64,000 nt of DNA from Inhella sp. (lineage in GTDB: Bacteria; Pseudomonadota; Gammaproteobacteria; Burkholderiales; Burkholderiaceae_C): positions 1-64,000 of the forward strand of contig NZ_JAPZSY010000012.1 in assembly GCF_027532025.1 (NCBI RefSeq). The letters are read 5' to 3'. The translations under genes were made by a program, and so were the position numbers. Position 1 is the stretch's first letter, and every line of letters begins with the position of its first letter. The notes beneath the pieces were generated by a model. The model did no database searches and was not told the DNA's origin. It saw nothing but the letters and a program-made list of their open reading frames with translations. Of the stretch, positions 8,537 through 18,841 are shown piece after piece.

Positions 8537-10279
8537 ATGAACATCGATCTTTGCACCGGCCGACTCCCCCCATCCGACGCCCCCGCCACCACGGGGGCCG
8601 AGTGCCTGATTCGGGGCTTGGTGGCCCTCGGGGTGGACACCGTGTTCGGCTACCCCGGCGGGGCGGTGCTGCCCATTTACGACGCGCTGTTCGGGGAGCC
8701 GCGGCTGCGCCACGTGCTGGTGCGCCACGAACAGGCCGCCGTCCACGCCGCCGAAGGCTACGCGCGCAGCACCGGGCACCTGGGCGTGGTGCTCGTCACC
8801 TCCGGCCCAGGGGTGGCCAACACCGTCTCTGGCCTGCTGGACGCGCAATCCGACTCGCTGCCGGTGCTGTGCATCAGCGGCCAGGTGGCGCGGGCTGCCA
8901 TCGGCACGCAAGCGTTCCAGGAATGCGATGCCCTGTCGATCACTCGCTCGGTGACCAAGTGGCAGGCGCAAGCGCGGGAGGCCGCGCACATCCCAGCGCT
9001 GCTGCACCAAGCCGTCGCGGCGGCCTGCAGCGGCCGCCCAGGTCCGGTGCTGCTGGACATCCCCAAGGACGTGCTGGCCGAGGCCTGCCACGCCGCCGCC
9101 GTGCCTGCTCCCACACCGCAACCGCCGCCCGCCGCCGCGGTGGACGAAGCGCTCGCCGCCGCGGTGGTCGACGCCCTGGCCTGCGCCGAGCGCCCGGTGT
9201 TCTATGGCGGCGGCGGTTTGGTGCAGGCGGGCGAGGCGGCTTGCGCCGACTTTGCGGCCCTCGTCAACGACAGCGGTGCGCCCTGCACCCTGACCCTGCA
9301 GGGCCTGGGCGCCCTGCCGGCCAGCAACCCGGCATGGCTGGGCATGCTGGGCATGCACGGCACGCTGGAAGCCAACATGGCCATGCACGAGGCCGACCTG
9401 GTGCTGGCGCTGGGCAGCCGGTTTGACGACCGGGTGACCGGCCGCTTGGGCGACTTTTGTCCACGGGCGCGCTTCGTGCACCTGAGCATCGACCCGCTCA
9501 ACATCGGCCGGGTCGTGCGGGCCGACTTTCCGCTCGTGGGCCCGGCCGATGCCTGGCTGCAGGCCCTGCGCCGCGCCTGGCACCAGCGCCCGGCGCTGGC
9601 GGCCGATCGCCTCGCGCCCTGGTGGGCACGCATCGAGACCTGGCGGCAGCGCCGCTCGCTGGCTTTCGCGGAACGCCGCCCGCACATCGCCCCGCAGGCG
9701 CTCATGCAAACCCTGGACCGTCACCTGCGCGGGCGCGACGCCATCGTCAGCACCGACGTCGGCCAGCACCAGATGTGGGCCGCGCAGCACTTGGGTTTCG
9801 AAAAGCCACGGCGCTTTCTGACCTCGGGCGGCGCCGGCACCATGGGCTTCGGCCTGCCAGCGGCCATCGGGGCGCAAATCGCCCACCCCGGGCGGCTCGT
9901 GGTCTGCGTCAGCGGCGACGCTTCCTTCTTGATGAACCTGCAAGAGATGTCAACCGCCGTGCAGCACGGCTGCCCCGTGAAGGTCGTGCTGGTCAACAAC
10001 GGGCGCATGGGCATGGTGCGCCAGTGGCAAGCGCTGCACCACGGCGGCCGCTACAGCCACAGCTACACCGAGGCCCTGCCTGACTTCGTGGCCCTGGCAC
10101 AGAGCTTCGGCTGGCAAGCCCGGCGCCTGACGCAGCACGACGAACTCGAGGCCGGCGTGCTCGAAGCACTCAACCAACCGGGCCCCGTCCTGCTCGACGT
10201 GGAGGTGCTCGCCGAAGAGAACTGCTACCCCATGATGCCGGCCGGCGCCGGCCAGCACGAGTTGCTGCTGGCCCCCTGA
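8537..10279 (+). CDS. Acetolactate synthase large subunit-like, thiamine-diphosphate-dependent enzyme
   Basis: VFGYPGGAVLPIYDAL, VRHEQAAVHAAEGYARSTG, SGPGVANTVSGLLDA, GDASFLMNLQEMSTAV. Confidence 0.92.
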   Translation: MNIDLCTGRLPPSDAPATTGAECLIRGLVALGVDTVFGYPGGAVLPIYDALFGEPRLRHVLVRHEQAAVHAAEGYARSTGHLGVVLVTSGPGVANTVSGLLDAQSDSLPVLCISGQVARAAIGTQAFQECDALSITRSVTKWQAQAREAAHIPALLHQAVAAACSGRPGPVLLDIPKDVLAEACHAAAVPAPTPQPPPAAAVDEALAAAVVDALACAERPVFYGGGGLVQAGEAACADFAALVNDSGAPCTLTLQGLGALPASNPAWLGMLGMHGTLEANMAMHEADLVLALGSRFDDRVTGRLGDFCPRARFVHLSIDPLNIGRVVRADFPLVGPADAWLQALRRAWHQRPALAADRLAPWWARIETWRQRRSLAFAERRPHIAPQALMQTLDRHLRGRDAIVSTDVGQHQMWAAQHLGFEKPRRFLTSGGAGTMGFGLPAAIGAQIAHPGRLVVCVSGDASFLMNLQEMSTAVQHGCPVKVVLVNNGRMGMVRQWQALHHGGRYSHSYTEALPDFVALAQSFGWQARRLTQHDELEAGVLEALNQPGPVLLDVEVLAEENCYPMMPAGAGQHELLLAP

Positions 10280-10300
10280 TCAACAGGCCGCAGCCCCTCT

Positions 10301-11593
10301 TCACTCGCGCCACCGGAAGCGCCACACCGCCACCGCCGCGAACAGCAAGGCAAAGCCCAGTTGCACCGCGCTGGGCCACAGCGCCGCGTCCAGGCCCAGG
10401 CCGCGCCACGTCATGGCATCGATGCCGTCCACCGCCCAGCGGGTGGGCACGAACAGGCTCACCGTCTGCAACCATTCGGGAAAGACGAACGAGGGCACCC
10501 AAGCGCCGCCCAGCATCACCATCAACAAGGTGGCCACGATGGCCAAGCTGCGCGTGGCCTCGGGCGTGCGGCCCAAGGCGGCCACCATCAGGCCGAAGCT
10601 GGCCGTCATGGCCGAGAACGCGACCAAGACAGCGGCCAGCCCCAGCCAACTGCCGTGCACGCGCACCCCGAACACGGCCATGCCCACGCCCAAGATGGCG
10701 GCGAACAGCCCCAAGGCGATGAGCGCGGCGCTGGCCATGCGGCTGCCCAGCAAGGTCGCACGGCTCAGCGGCGCGGCGCGCAAACGCTTCCACAGGTCTT
10801 GGCGGCGCAGCAGCAACAGGCCCACGCCGATCTCCACGCCCAGCATCAGGATGAACTGCACCCCCATGCCGCCAAACGAGTGGGCGTAAGCGTTGTAGCC
10901 CTGGGCTGGCCCCGTGCCCGCGGTGGCCTCCACCTTGCGCAGCACGAAGGGCTGACTGAGCCCACCCACGCCCGTCCCAGCAGCGGAAGCGGCAGGTGCT
11001 TGCGACTGGACCTTTTCGATGCTGCGGAACATCTCCGCCAAGTCCTGTCGCTGCTGCGGTGGCAGGCCTTCGGCGGTCTCCGCCTCCTGGCGGAGCGCGC
11101 GAAAAGTGGCGCCCGACGGTGACATGGCGTCTCGCCCCACGACCTGCATGACCGCCTGCGACAAGAGCCCCTCGACCATGGGCAGCACCACGGCCTGAGA
11201 AGGGTCGTGCGTGACCACGATCTCGGGTCGGGGGCCCGCCCCAAAAAGCGCTCGCCCGGCTTGTGCGCCAAAACCCGAGGGCAGGGTGACAGCCGCGCGC
11301 AGCTTGCCCTTGCGCACCCAGTCCGCCGCCGAGTCGGCAGGCAAGATCTGAACATCCAAACTGGCGTTGGCCCGCAGGGCCTCCAGCACTTGGGTGCTGC
11401 CAGGGCTGCCATCCAGGTCGGTGACCGCCACGGGGATGCGCGAGGGCTTGCCCGCACTGCCGCTGCCGCCGAACAGGGAACCAAAGAAGGCGGCGATCAG
11501 CACCGGCGCCAGCAGGTTGAGCAAGAGCGCACGGCGATCCTGCAAGAACAGGCGCAGGTCCTTGCGCACCAGGGCGAAGAAGGCGGGGCTCAT
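10301..11593 (-). CDS. ABC-2 type transporter permease
   Basis: Large extracytoplasmic loop flanked by TM segments; VRKDLRLFLQDRRALLLNLLAPVLIAAFFGSLFGG; overlaps the ATPase start by 4 bp. Confidence 0.9.
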   Translation of the reverse strand: MSPAFFALVRKDLRLFLQDRRALLLNLLAPVLIAAFFGSLFGGSGSAGKPSRIPVAVTDLDGSPGSTQVLEALRANASLDVQILPADSAADWVRKGKLRAAVTLPSGFGAQAGRALFGAGPRPEIVVTHDPSQAVVLPMVEGLLSQAVMQVVGRDAMSPSGATFRALRQEAETAEGLPPQQRQDLAEMFRSIEKVQSQAPAASAAGTGVGGLSQPFVLRKVEATAGTGPAQGYNAYAHSFGGMGVQFILMLGVEIGVGLLLLRRQDLWKRLRAAPLSRATLLGSRMASAALIALGLFAAILGVGMAVFGVRVHGSWLGLAAVLVAFSAMTASFGLMVAALGRTPEATRSLAIVATLLMVMLGGAWVPSFVFPEWLQTVSLFVPTRWAVDGIDAMTWRGLGLDAALWPSAVQLGFALLFAAVAVWRFRWRE

Positions 11594-12531
11594 GCCGACG
11601 CTCCATCGCGCAGGGTGCGCCCGGTGAGGTGCAGGAACACGTCCTCAAGCGAGGCGCGTCCGCTGCTCAGATGCTTCACGCGCCGCCCCTGGGCGGCCAG
11701 GGCCTGCAAGACCGCCGGCGCGACCTCGAGGTCGTCCACCCCCAGCACCAAGCGCGCATCGAAGGCCTGCACGCGTTTGACCCCCGGCAGGGCCGACAAG
11801 GGCGGCAGCGCGGGAGGCCCGTCCAGGTCGATTTGCAATTGCTGCGCCGCCGGCAACTGCGCCAGCAACTGCGTCAGGGTGCCCTGGGCCACCACGCGCC
11901 CGTGGTCGACGATGACGATGGCGTCGGCCAGGCGCTCGGCCTCTTCCATGTAATGCGTGGTGTAGAGCAGGGCCTTGCCCTCGCGCTTGAGGCCTTCCAG
12001 CGTGTCGAAGATGGCGTTGCGGCTTTGCGGGTCCACGCCGGCGGTGGGCTCGTCCAGCAGCAGCACCTCGGGGCCGTGCACCAGCGCGCAGGCGATGTTG
12101 AGCCGGCGCTTCATGCCGCCGCTGAAGGTCAAGGGCTTGTCGCCGGCGCGGTCCAGCAGGCCCACGCGGGCCAGCACCTCGGCGGCACGTTCGCGCTGCT
12201 GCGCGCGGCTCAGGCCGTACAGCGCGCCGAACAGCTCGACGTTGGCCTGCGCGGGCAGGTCCTCGAAGAGGGCGATTTCTTGCGGCACCAGGCCGATGCG
12301 GCGCTGGTAGGCGTTGCGGTCTTGCGCCAGGGTGTGGCCGCCGATGGCCACGCTGCCGGCGTCGGGTGCGGTGAGACCACACACCATGCCGATGGTGGTG
12401 GACTTGCCGGCGCCGTTGGGGCCCAGCAAGGCCAGCAACTGGCCGGGGGCCAAGGACAGCGAGACGCCGTCGACGGCGACGCGGCTGCCGTAGGTTTTGC
12501 GCAGGTGCTGCGCTTCAAGACCGAGGCTCAT
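11590..12531 (-). CDS. ABC transporter ATP-binding protein
   Basis: Walker A LLGPNGAGKSTT, signature LTFSGGMKRRLNIA, Walker B VLLLDEPTAGVDP. Confidence 0.96.
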   Translation of the reverse strand: MSLGLEAQHLRKTYGSRVAVDGVSLSLAPGQLLALLGPNGAGKSTTIGMVCGLTAPDAGSVAIGGHTLAQDRNAYQRRIGLVPQEIALFEDLPAQANVELFGALYGLSRAQQRERAAEVLARVGLLDRAGDKPLTFSGGMKRRLNIACALVHGPEVLLLDEPTAGVDPQSRNAIFDTLEGLKREGKALLYTTHYMEEAERLADAIVIVDHGRVVAQGTLTQLLAQLPAAQQLQIDLDGPPALPPLSALPGVKRVQAFDARLVLGVDDLEVAPAVLQALAAQGRRVKHLSSGRASLEDVFLHLTGRTLRDGASA

Positions 12532-12647
12532 GGGGGCTCCTGGAGGGGATGGCGCGCATCTTCTCCGCCCCCCCGGCCTGAACCATCCCCCTGGCGACGG
12601 ATGGCGCGCGCGCGGCGCCAATCGACGGCCGCGCGGCGCCAGCAGCG

Positions 12648-13841
12648 TCAGCCCGCCGCGCGCTTCGCCAGGATCTCGAAGGCCGGCAGGGTCTTGCCTT
12701 CCAGCACTTCCAAGAAGGCGCCGCCGCCGGTGCTGATGTAGCTGACCTGGTCGGCGATGCCGTACTTGGCGATGGCCGCCAGGGTGTCGCCGCCGCCCGC
12801 GATGGAGAAGGCGCTGCTGGACGCGATGGCGCGGGCCAGGGTTTCGGTTCCGTGCGAGAAGGCCTCGAACTCGAACACACCCACCGGGCCGTTCCAGACG
12901 ATGGTGCCAGCGGCCTTGAGCTGCTCGGCCAGCATCGCGGCCGTCTTGGGGCCGATGTCCAGGATCAGGTCGTCGTCGGCCACCTCGTCGGCCGCCTTGA
13001 CGGTCGCCGGCGCGTCGGCGGCAAAGGCCTTGGCGGTCACCACGTCCACGGGGATGGGCACCGCAGCGCCACGGGCCTTCATGGCCTCGATCACGGCACG
13101 GGCCTCGCCCAACAGGTCGGGTTCGGCCAGGCTCTTGCCGATCTTCAAGCCTGCGGCCAGCATGAAGGTGTTGGCGATGCCGCCGCCCACGATGAGCCCG
13201 TCCACCTTGGACGAGAGGGCCTGCAGGATGGTGAGCTTGGTGCTGACCTTGCTGCCGGCCACGATGGCCACCAGCGGGCGCGCCGGTTGGGCCAGGGCCT
13301 TGGAAATGGCGTCGATCTCGGCCGCCAGCAGCGGGCCGGCGCAAGCGATGGGCGCGTACTGGGCGATGCCGTAGGTCGTGCCCTCGGCGCGGTGCGCGGT
13401 GCCGAAGGCGTCGTGCACAAAGATGTCGCACAGCGCGGCCAGCTTGCGGGCCAGCTCGTCGTTGTTCTTCTTCTCGCCCTTGTTCAGGCGGCAGTTTTCC
13501 AGCAGCACCAGCTCGCCCGGGGCCACGTCCACGCCGTCCACCCAGTCGGCCACCAAGCGCACGGGGCGGCCCAGCAACTCGGCCATGCGCTCGGCCACGG
13601 GGGCCAGCGAGTCCTCGGGCTTGAACTCGCCCTCGGTGGGACGGCCCAGGTGCGAGGTGACCATCACGGCGGCGCCGGCGTCCAGCGCCATGCGAATGGC
13701 GGGCAGCGAGGCGCGGATGCGGGTGTCTTCGGTGATGGCACCGCTGTCGTCTTGCGGCACGTTGAGGTCGGCGCGGATGAAGACGCGCTTGCCTTGGGCA
13801 GCGCCTTGCGCAACGAGATCGGCGAAACGGATGACGTTCAT
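12648..13841 (-). CDS. pgk: Phosphoglycerate kinase
   Basis: [70 protein letters not shown]. Confidence 0.98.
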   Translation of the reverse strand: MNVIRFADLVAQGAAQGKRVFIRADLNVPQDDSGAITEDTRIRASLPAIRMALDAGAAVMVTSHLGRPTEGEFKPEDSLAPVAERMAELLGRPVRLVADWVDGVDVAPGELVLLENCRLNKGEKKNNDELARKLAALCDIFVHDAFGTAHRAEGTTYGIAQYAPIACAGPLLAAEIDAISKALAQPARPLVAIVAGSKVSTKLTILQALSSKVDGLIVGGGIANTFMLAAGLKIGKSLAEPDLLGEARAVIEAMKARGAAVPIPVDVVTAKAFAADAPATVKAADEVADDDLILDIGPKTAAMLAEQLKAAGTIVWNGPVGVFEFEAFSHGTETLARAIASSSAFSIAGGGDTLAAIAKYGIADQVSYISTGGGAFLEVLEGKTLPAFEILAKRAAG

Positions 13842-13872
13842 GGTCGTTTGAGGGAGTGAAGAAAAAAAAGGG

Positions 13873-14202
13873 TTACCAACCGAAGCCGAGCTTGAGCACC
13901 AGCAGGGCGGCCATGCCGCAGACGATGGTGGCCAGGATGCTGCGGCGCCAAAAGTAGGCCAGCGTGGCCACCACGGCGGCGGGCCAGCGGGGGTCTTGCC
14001 AGGTGTCGATGAGCTGCCCTTGCGTCATGAACACCTCGGGGGCCACCACGGCCACCAGCGCGGCCAGGGGCGCCACCTTGAGCGCCTCGCGCGCCCAGTG
14101 CGGCATGGGCCAGGGGCGCTGACTGAGCATGAAGAAGTTGCGGGCCAACACGGTCATGCCCGCCAGGCCGGCAATGACGAGCCACACCTCGGCCTCCGTC
14201 AT
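13873..14202 (-). CDS. AzlD-family branched-chain amino acid transport protein
   Basis: 110-codon membrane protein [25 protein letters not shown]...; overlaps an AzlC-like gene. Confidence 0.8.
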   Translation of the reverse strand: MTEAEVWLVIAGLAGMTVLARNFFMLSQRPWPMPHWAREALKVAPLAALVAVVAPEVFMTQGQLIDTWQDPRWPAAVVATLAYFWRRSILATIVCGMAALLVLKLGFGW

Positions 14203-14912
14203 GCCCGACCCTCCCGCGCGTCCAGCCACCAACCCAGGGCGCCGGCCACCACGATGGCGGCCACGATGTGCAGCTTGAAGGGCAGCGCGTAGGCTGCGAT
14301 GGACACCGCGCCGGCCACCCCGGCCACGGCCCACAGCACGCGCTCGTTGAGCAACGAATAGGCCATGCCCAAGAGCGCCAACACGCCCGCAAAGCCCAGC
14401 CCCCAGGCGGTGGGAATGCGCTCGGCCAGCAGGATGCCGGTGACGGAGGCGGTCTGCCACGCCGTCCAGTTCACCGACACGCTGCCCCAAAAGTAAGCCT
14501 CTTGGCCCGGGCCCGGCTGCGGGTCGGGGAAACGTTTGACGAAATTGACGAAGTTCAGGTCGCCGGCCAAGTAGCCGATGGCCCAGCGGCGCGGGCGCGG
14601 CAGGTGGCCGAAGTAGTGGCGCCACTGCGCGCTGAAGATGACGAAGCGCAGGTTCACGCAAAACGCGGTGCCCAACAACACCCACAGGGGCGCACCAGCG
14701 GCGATGAGCGGCAGGCTGGCCAGTTGCGCGCTGCCGGCGAACACCAGCAGGGTCATGCCCAGGCACTGGGCCAGCGTCAGCCCGCTCTTGACCATGGCCA
14801 CCCCGGTGACCAAGCCCCACGCCGCAATGCCCAGCGCCGGGCCGACCATCTCGCGGGCGCCGCGCTGGAATTCCGGGTGACGGTAGAGGGGGGTGGGGGT
14901 GGATGCGTTCAA
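14199..14912 (-). CDS. AzlC-family permease
   Basis: REMVGPALGIAAWGLVTGVAMVKSGL...FAGSAQLASLPLIAAGAPLWVLLGTAFCVNLRFVIFSA. Confidence 0.88.
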   Translation of the reverse strand: MNASTPTPLYRHPEFQRGAREMVGPALGIAAWGLVTGVAMVKSGLTLAQCLGMTLLVFAGSAQLASLPLIAAGAPLWVLLGTAFCVNLRFVIFSAQWRHYFGHLPRPRRWAIGYLAGDLNFVNFVKRFPDPQPGPGQEAYFWGSVSVNWTAWQTASVTGILLAERIPTAWGLGFAGVLALLGMAYSLLNERVLWAVAGVAGAVSIAAYALPFKLHIVAAIVVAGALGWWLDAREGRA

Positions 14913-14959
14913 GGCCCACCATTGTGGCGGGCCCGGGTTTCACCCGAGTACCGGCGGCC

Positions 14960-15754
14960 TCAGAACTTGCGGACGGTGCCGGCGCCAGCGATGCTGCTGG
15001 TCAGTTCGGCATCGCCGCGGTAGCGCACATCGCCACTGCCGGCGATGCTCACCTTCAGCTTGCGGTTGGCCTGCACCGCCGCGTCCCCGCTGCCCGAGAT
15101 GCTGACCTTGACCTCATCGGCCACGAAGTCGGCCAACTGGACATCGCCACTGCCAGTGATGGACACACCCAGTTCGGCGCTGCGCCCGTCGGCCACCACG
15201 TCACCGCTGCCCGTCACGTTGATGCTGAGCTTGTCGGCCTGCAACTGGCTGGCCTTGACGTTGCCGCTGCCCGTCACGCTCAGGTCCAGCACGCCCGCCT
15301 TCATGGGGCCCAACTGCGCCTGGCCCGAACCCGCCAGCACCACCGCTCTCAGGGTGGGCAGGTCGATTTCCACCTTCAACGCTTGGCTGGACTTCAACTG
15401 GTAGCCGCGCTTCACGCCCACCTCCAGCACCTTGCCTTTGTTCCCGTCGACAACGCGGGTCTCGACGTAGGACAGCAGGTTGCCATCGCCCTCCAAGGAC
15501 ACCCGGTGCGCGGGCTGCTGGCGCAGCACCACCTGGAAGGGGCCCGCCACGCGCACCGCTTCGAAGCCGCTCGCATCGCGCGCCTCGCGCGCCGAGGTGC
15601 CACTGCCTTTGACACTTTCTCCGGCTCCCCATTGGAAGGAAAGCGGCAGGGCTGCCGCGCTGAAGGTGAGGGCCACGGCAGCGGCGCCGGTGAGCAGGGT
15701 GCGGCGAAGGAACTGTGATGGCATGTCGAAACTCCGGGTGGGGATGCGATGCAC
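14960..15754 (-). CDS. Exported DUF2807 (head GIN domain) protein
   Basis: Signal peptide then repeated (T/S)GSGDV/N motifs typical of the GIN/DUF2807 fold. Confidence 0.85.
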   Translation of the reverse strand: MHRIPTRSFDMPSQFLRRTLLTGAAAVALTFSAAALPLSFQWGAGESVKGSGTSAREARDASGFEAVRVAGPFQVVLRQQPAHRVSLEGDGNLLSYVETRVVDGNKGKVLEVGVKRGYQLKSSQALKVEIDLPTLRAVVLAGSGQAQLGPMKAGVLDLSVTGSGNVKASQLQADKLSINVTGSGDVVADGRSAELGVSITGSGDVQLADFVADEVKVSISGSGDAAVQANRKLKVSIAGSGDVRYRGDAELTSSIAGAGTVRKF

Positions 15755-15858
15755 GCATGCTGCCCAGTTGGAGCCCGCGCATCAGCCGCGCTGCGACGAA
15801 CTGCGGTTCACGGCGCCCCAAGCGCACCGAAGCGGGGCCGAATGGCCCCGGCCCGCGG

Positions 15859-16275
15859 TCACTCGCTGGCGGCCTTCTTCTTGGCGGGCGCCGGCGCGTC
15901 GTCTTCGGCCGCGTCTTCCTTCTTGGGCTTCTTGCCCTCCGCCCGAGGCAGCACGGGCGCCACCCCCTCGAGCTTGTTCTCGCGCATGTACTCGTCCATC
16001 TCGCGCCAACCGGTGTACACCGCCGACTTGAGGGCCTTGGGGTTCAGGGTGTAGCAGTCCTCGATGGCGCGCATGGCGTGGCGGCAGGCGCTGCCGATGG
16101 CCTTGCCCTCGGCCTCCTTCGCCGCCGCTTCCTTGGCCGGATCGGGGATCCCCAGCATTTCGCAACCGGCCAGCAAAACACCCAACGCCAAAGCGCTGAG
16201 CAGGGGCAAGACGGAGCGGGGCGGCGTCATGGTGTCAATGTCGGCGGGCATCGGCCTGGGCTTGAGCGAGAACAA
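15859..16275 (-). CDS. Putative lipoprotein of unknown function
   Basis: Lipobox VLLAGC; charged Lys/Asp/Ala-rich C-terminus; 138 aa. Confidence 0.65.
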   Translation of the reverse strand: MFSLKPRPMPADIDTMTPPRSVLPLLSALALGVLLAGCEMLGIPDPAKEAAAKEAEGKAIGSACRHAMRAIEDCYTLNPKALKSAVYTGWREMDEYMRENKLEGVAPVLPRAEGKKPKKEDAAEDDAPAPAKKKAASE

Positions 16276-16295
16276 CGCCTGCTTTGCCGGTCAAT

Positions 16296-17144
16296 TCAGG
16301 CGCCCCGGGCCAGAGCCCGGAGGCGCGCCACGCGCTCTTCGGTGCTCGGGTGCGTGCTGAACAGCCCGCGCAAACCGCCGCCCGAGAGCGGGTTCATGAT
16401 CATCATTTGCGCCGTTTCCGGGTGCGCCTCGACAGCCGCCATCGGGATGCCCCGCGCATGATGGTGGATCTTTTCCAACGCACTGGCCAGCGCCGCCGGA
16501 TCGCCAGCGATCTCGGCGCCGCCGCGGTCGGCCTCGAACTCCCGCGCGCGGCTGATGGCCATTTGGATCAAGCTGGCCGCCAGCGGCGCCAGGATCATGA
16601 CCGCGATCGACGCGATGGGGTTGACCGGACGCCCCTCGCTGTCTCGCCCGCCGAACAGCATGGCGAAGTTGGCCAAGGCCGAGATGGCGCCGGCCATGGT
16701 GGCGCTGATGGTGCTGATCAGGATGTCGCGGTGTTTGACATGCGCCAATTCGTGCGCCATCACGCCGCGCAATTCGCGCTCGCTGAGCAAGCGCATCAGC
16801 CCCGTCGTCGCGGCCACGGCGGCGTGCTGCGGGCTCCGGCCGGTGGCAAATGCGTTCGGTGCGGCCTCGTCGATCAGATAGACACGCGGCATCGGCAGGT
16901 TCGCGCGCTGGGCCAATTCCGCCACCATCGCGTAGAAGCGCGGCGCCGACTGGGCATCCACCTCCTGGGCGTTGACCATCTTCAGCACCAACTTGTCGGA
17001 GAACCAATAGCTGAAGAAGTTCATCGCCAAAGCGAACAGCAGCGCCAGGGTCATGCCCTGCTGGCCGCCCAGCAGTCGCCCCACGACCATGAACAGCGCC
17101 GTGATGGCCGCCATCAGCACAGCGGTTTTCAACATATTGAACAC
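16296..17144 (-). CDS. htpX: Zinc metalloprotease HtpX
   Basis: [30 protein letters not shown] (HExxH), [25 protein letters not shown]. Confidence 0.97.
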   Translation of the reverse strand: MFNMLKTAVLMAAITALFMVVGRLLGGQQGMTLALLFALAMNFFSYWFSDKLVLKMVNAQEVDAQSAPRFYAMVAELAQRANLPMPRVYLIDEAAPNAFATGRSPQHAAVAATTGLMRLLSERELRGVMAHELAHVKHRDILISTISATMAGAISALANFAMLFGGRDSEGRPVNPIASIAVMILAPLAASLIQMAISRAREFEADRGGAEIAGDPAALASALEKIHHHARGIPMAAVEAHPETAQMMIMNPLSGGGLRGLFSTHPSTEERVARLRALARGA

Positions 17145-17198
17145 GTCGTCCTCCTTGCAGGGCCCCGGCGGGTGAGATGGGTACCGCCCGGCCTCATT

Positions 17199-18140
17199 TC
17201 AAGCCCAACGGCTTCCCACGGGCAGGCCCAAGGGCTTGAGCACGGCCGAGGCGGGACCCCGCTTTCCGCCCGGGCGCTGCGCCTGCGTCAGCACCAAGCT
17301 GCCCTCGCCACAAGCCAGTTCCGGGCCGTCGGCGTGCCAGGCCAGCACGGTCCCCGGCAGGCCCTGCCCCGAGCCCAAGCGGGCGCGCCAAACCTTGACG
17401 GGTTCGCCAGCCAAGGGTGCGGAGCCACCGGGGAAGGGATCGAAAGCCCGCAGCCGACGCTCGATGACCGCGGCGGGCTGCGTCCAATCCACCTGCCCCT
17501 CGGCCTTGTCGATCTTGGCGGCGTAGGTCACGCCCGCCTCGGGTTGCGCCGTGGGCACCAAAGCATCCAGGCGCGCCAGGGCCTCGACGATCAACCGGGC
17601 CCCTTGAGCCGCCAGGCGGTCGTGCAAGGTGGCGGTGGTCTCGTCGGGCGCCAGGGCGAACGCCTCTTGCAGCAACATGGCGCCGGTGTCCAGGCCGGCA
17701 TCCATCTGCATGATGGTGTTCCCGGTGTCACGGTCGCCCGCCTCGATGCAGCGCTGAATGGGGGCTGCGCCCCGCCAGCGGGGCAGCAGGCTGGCATGGA
17801 TGTTCAGGCAGCCCCGTGGCGGCAGGGCCAGCACCCAGGCGGGGAGGATGAGCCCGTAAGCGGCCACCACCAGCACCTCGGGCGCCCAGGCCAGCAACTG
17901 AGCCTGCGCCGCTTGCGCCTGGGCATCGAAGCGCCCCCCCAAACGCAGGCCCTCAGGCTGAATGACCGGCACCCCGGCCGCCACCGCCGCCTGCTTGACG
18001 GGCGAGGCTTGCACCTTCAGGCCGCGCCCCGCGGGCCGGTCGGGCTGCGTCATCGCCCCCACCACCTCGTGGCCGGCTTGCAACAGCGCCTCGAGCGCCT
18101 GGGCCGCGAACGCCGGCGTGCCGGCAAAGACGAGGCGCAT
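17199..18140 (-). CDS. fmt: Methionyl-tRNA formyltransferase
   Basis: [53 protein letters not shown]. Confidence 0.98.
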   Translation of the reverse strand: MRLVFAGTPAFAAQALEALLQAGHEVVGAMTQPDRPAGRGLKVQASPVKQAAVAAGVPVIQPEGLRLGGRFDAQAQAAQAQLLAWAPEVLVVAAYGLILPAWVLALPPRGCLNIHASLLPRWRGAAPIQRCIEAGDRDTGNTIMQMDAGLDTGAMLLQEAFALAPDETTATLHDRLAAQGARLIVEALARLDALVPTAQPEAGVTYAAKIDKAEGQVDWTQPAAVIERRLRAFDPFPGGSAPLAGEPVKVWRARLGSGQGLPGTVLAWHADGPELACGEGSLVLTQAQRPGGKRGPASAVLKPLGLPVGSRWA

Positions 18141-18148
18141 CGAAACAC

Positions 18149-18679
18149 TCAACCCAAGCGGTGCGCCGTGCGCGCCTGCTCCTCGCGCGTTCGCTTCATC
18201 ATCTTGGTCTTGATGCGCTCGCGCTTGAGCGGGCTCAGGTACTCCACGAACACCTTGCCCATCAGGTGGTCCATCTCGTGTTGCACGCAAACCGCCAGCA
18301 GGCCCTCGGCGTCGAACTCGTAGGGCTGCCCATCGCGGTTCAGGGCCCGCACCCGCACCCGGGCATGGCGGCGCACGCGGTCGTAGGTCTGGGGCACGGA
18401 CAGACAGCCCTCCTCTTCGTCGCGCATGTCCCGGCTGGCTTCGACGATCTCCGGATTGATCACGACCATGGGCTGGTCCCGGCCTTCACTGCAATCCATC
18501 ACCAGCACTCGAAGGTGGCGGTCCACCTGCGTGGCGGCCAAGCCCACGCCTTCCGCGGCGTACATGGTCTCCAGCATGTCGTCGACCAGTTGGCGCACGG
18601 TGTCGTCCACGACGGCAACCGGTTGGGCGACCGTGTGCAGGCGGGGATCGGGGTAGCGAAGGATGCTCAGGCGGGCCAT
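18149..18679 (-). CDS. def: Peptide deformylase
   Basis: [50 protein letters not shown]. Confidence 0.98.
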   Translation of the reverse strand: MARLSILRYPDPRLHTVAQPVAVVDDTVRQLVDDMLETMYAAEGVGLAATQVDRHLRVLVMDCSEGRDQPMVVINPEIVEASRDMRDEEEGCLSVPQTYDRVRRHARVRVRALNRDGQPYEFDAEGLLAVCVQHEMDHLMGKVFVEYLSPLKRERIKTKMMKRTREEQARTAHRLG

Positions 18680-18841
18680 GGGCTTGTATCGGGGTGTAGT
18701 CAGCGGGTTCACGCCAGCTTGGCGCACGCCCAGTTGGCGGCAGAATGGGCGCCGGCCAAGGGGCGGTGCGATTGTCGCGCACGCCCCCTGGGCCGTGGAT
18801 GCGCCAGCCCTTGCTGGCGACCGCCAACCCGGGAGAGTCCG

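Noticed and set aside
7973-9943. 656-aa minus-strand ORF continuing upstream of the Lrp-family gene
   Set aside because: Only the last ~155 codons (MKTLDAFDRAIL...) are Lrp-like; the upstream part is antisense to the AHAS gene.
15000-15400. CRISPR-like periodic repeats
   Set aside because: Repeats are imperfect, coding (GSGDV motifs of DUF2807) and lack unique spacers.
16284-18323. 679-aa plus-strand ORF opposite htpX/fmt
   Set aside because: His/Gln/Arg-rich translation typical of antisense frames in high-GC DNA; htpX and fmt on the other strand are unambiguous.
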